Shown here: positions 34,991-36,080 of the stretch, one piece after another | How positions within the stretch are numbered: the first letter of the stretch is position 1 | Layout: each line of letters begins with the position of its first letter | Assembly (NCBI GenBank): GCA_024681775.1 | Contig: JAILAF010000075.1 | Span: forward strand, 1 to 36,080 | Source of the DNA: Lachnospiraceae bacterium | Lineage (GTDB): Bacteria; Bacillota; Clostridia; Lachnospirales; Lachnospiraceae | Direction: 5' to 3' | Length of the DNA stretch: 36,080 nt | The notes under the pieces: generated by a model | The model's input: the letters and a program-made list of their open reading frames with translations, nothing else | Database searches by the model: none | Told to the model about the DNA's origin: nothing | Translations under genes and position numbers: made by a program

Positions 34991-35800
34991 TCAAACCCAG
35001 TCTTTCAGGTAATCCAGCAACTTCTCTTTCGGCGTCGCTTTCAGGATATATCCGTCAGGGTTCAGCTCCTTCAACTGCCGGATCTCTTCTTCCGTAGCAA
35101 CACCTGTCAGAAAAATAATGGGAATCTCCGCAGTCGCAGGATCCTCCCGAAGCATCTGCAGCACCTGCGGTCCGTTCACCACAGGCATATCGTAGTCCAG
35201 AAGCACCAGATCCACGGGATTCTTCCGAAGGAAATTGACGGCCTGCATCCCGTCGGTCCCCACATAGGTCTTGTAGGTATCCTTGAGCCAGGTACGAACC
35301 ATGGCTGCAAAAGCGGGATCGTCATCCACAAGAAAAATCTTCTTCTCCGCCGTATTTGAGGCGGCTGTGGTTGCTCCGGAAGAAGCACCCGCGGGTGCTT
35401 CTGAAGCCGAAGCATCTCCTCCACACAGTTCAGTTACCTCTGTGCAGAACAGGTCGGGATTCACGGGCTTCACAAACCATCTACTTGTATCAAGAATGGG
35501 AAATATCCCGGAAAGTTCGCTTTTATGTCTGGCTTCACCGATCACCAGAACACTGCTTTGAATGCCGGAAAGCAGGGAACAGACCTGTTCCAGAAAACTG
35601 TATTCCGCAGATCCTTCCATAACATTTTCAGGAAGATAAAGAACATAGACACCGGTCTCGGAAGCAAGGGACGGAAGGGAATCATACCCATCCGTTACAG
35701 CGGTCACCCGGATCCCTCGATCCGTCAGTTTCCTCTCCAGGCCCCTGGCAATGATGCTCATTTTATGAAGAATAAAAACAGCGTTTTGGGAACTGCTCAC
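34991..35800 (-). CDS. Two-receiver response regulator without output domain
   Basis: A 269-residue protein has an N-terminal receiver-like domain (residues about 5-125) without an obvious phospho-acceptor Asp, an Ala/Ser linker, and a C-terminal receiver with VDDDP, Asp202 (LLDYDMPVVNG), LTG and KATP. It has no DNA-binding or enzymatic output. The start is the GTG at 35800, 9 bases after GGAGG; an ATG upstream at 35818 overlaps that site. It is the first gene of the 11-kb operon, so it may be the common phosphate acceptor of the kinases that follow. Confidence 0.88.
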   Translation of the reverse strand: MSSSQNAVFILHKMSIIARGLERKLTDRGIRVTAVTDGYDSLPSLASETGVYVLYLPENVMEGSAEYSFLEQVCSLLSGIQSSVLVIGEARHKSELSGIFPILDTSRWFVKPVNPDLFCTEVTELCGGDASASEAPAGASSGATTAASNTAEKKIFLVDDDPAFAAMVRTWLKDTYKTYVGTDGMQAVNFLRKNPVDLVLLDYDMPVVNGPQVLQMLREDPATAEIPIIFLTGVATEEEIRQLKELNPDGYILKATPKEKLLDYLKDWV

Positions 35801-35842
35801 TTGATACTCCCTCCTCATGTGCAGATTGCAATAGATAGGTTC

Positions 35843-35871
35843 ATTGTAGCAAAGCAGTAAAGCGCATTCAA
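35843..35871 (-). promoter_or_regulatory. Promoter of the 11-kb sensor-kinase operon
   Basis: TTGAAT (35866-35871), a 17-bp spacer, then TACAAT (35843-35848). It follows a terminator and lies about 40 bases before the GTG start, so the operon has its own transcription start. Confidence 0.82.
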
Positions 35872-35884
35872 GTAAATGAAAATT

Positions 35885-35912
35885 AAAAAAAGAGCAGATC
35901 ACTCTGCTCTTT
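35885..35912 (-). terminator. Terminator of the upstream transcription unit
   Basis: AAAGAGCAG and CTGCTCTTT (35889-35897, 35904-35912) pair around six bases and are followed on the minus strand by a T-tract. It ends a unit that begins beyond the window, probably another RNA gene cluster given the repeat at 35996. Confidence 0.88.
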
Positions 35913-35995
35913 AAAAGATTTCTTCAGTTTTGTTCCCTGAAAACCGATAACGAATCATGTTCATTAACAAAATCCATCGAATTTCATTCGATATT

Positions 35996-36064
35996 TGCTC
36001 GCATCATTGGATGCTTCGCAAAGATTTTCTAAATGAACGCACATTGCCTTCGGCAATCGTGCCA
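35996..36064. repeat. tRNA-spacer hairpin repeat, copy 6
   Basis: GCATC-ATTG-GATGC with TTCGC after it, then AAGATTTTCTAA.TGAACGCA and a hairpin closing TTGCC/GGCAA, match copies 2 and 3. The window ends 16 bases later; the remaining stretch 35913-36080 shows no gene. Confidence 0.72.
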
Positions 36065-36080
36065 TCAACCAATGTCCCTT

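Overview
The window looks like a chromosomal segment from a Clostridia species, most likely a Lachnospiraceae-type gut or rumen bacterium. The evidence is Gram-positive Shine-Dalgarno sites (GGAGG), tRNA genes without an encoded CCA, a LytTR/GHKL two-component pair, an [FeFe]-hydrogenase-type protein, DegV and AGCS families, and a bacterial group IIC intron end. Almost every gene is on the minus strand; only the AraC regulator and the cytidylate-kinase-like gene are on the plus strand.

Layout. (1) 1-132 is the 5' end of a group IIC intron sitting directly behind the terminator of a hybrid histidine kinase (180-2921). (2) 3067-3444 is a four-tRNA operon (Arg, His, Gln, Lys in transcription order). 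(3) 3551-7820 is a small sugar-acid locus: DUF2264, GH88 unsaturated glucuronyl hydrolase, and a divergent AraC regulator. (4) 7823-11164 is a housekeeping operon: THUMP methyltransferase, a degenerate amidase-like membrane protein, RdgB-type pyrophosphatase and a YfcE-type phosphoesterase. (5) 11408-13224 holds a cytidylate-kinase-like protein and a radical SAM protein. (6) About 13.34-19.24 kb is a by-eye more AT-rich block between a tRNA-Arg(ACG) gene and a short tRNA-3'-end-like fragment. It carries a LytTR regulator with a GHKL kinase, four small proteins without signal peptides (one like the FliD C-terminus), a tandem inverted-repeat array and a possible structured RNA. (7) 19381-23617 is a four-gene operon: a degenerate lipid-kinase-like protein, a hybrid kinase, a CheX-like protein and a CheY-like receiver. 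(8) 23829-24612 is a second tRNA operon (Asn, Glu, CAU-tRNA, Asp) with hairpin repeats between the genes. (9) 24804-35800 is an 11-kb operon: a two-receiver protein, a hybrid kinase, a hybrid kinase with an internal DegV (fatty-acid-binding) domain, an AGCS Na+/amino-acid symporter, and a sensory [FeFe]-hydrogenase fused to a complete hybrid kinase.

How it works together. Five hybrid histidine kinases in 36 kb share nearly the same H-box and receiver motifs and look like paralogues. The 11-kb operon is the best candidate for an undescribed system: a signalling hub that could read redox/H2 state, fatty acids and amino-acid/Na+ transport and send phosphate through stand-alone receivers. No DNA-binding or GGDEF output is encoded beside it. 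Separately, the LytTR pair and the four-gene secreted-protein-like operon have matching promoter architectures (two 9-bp half sites 12 bp apart, 32 bp upstream of the -10), so the pair probably controls itself and that operon.
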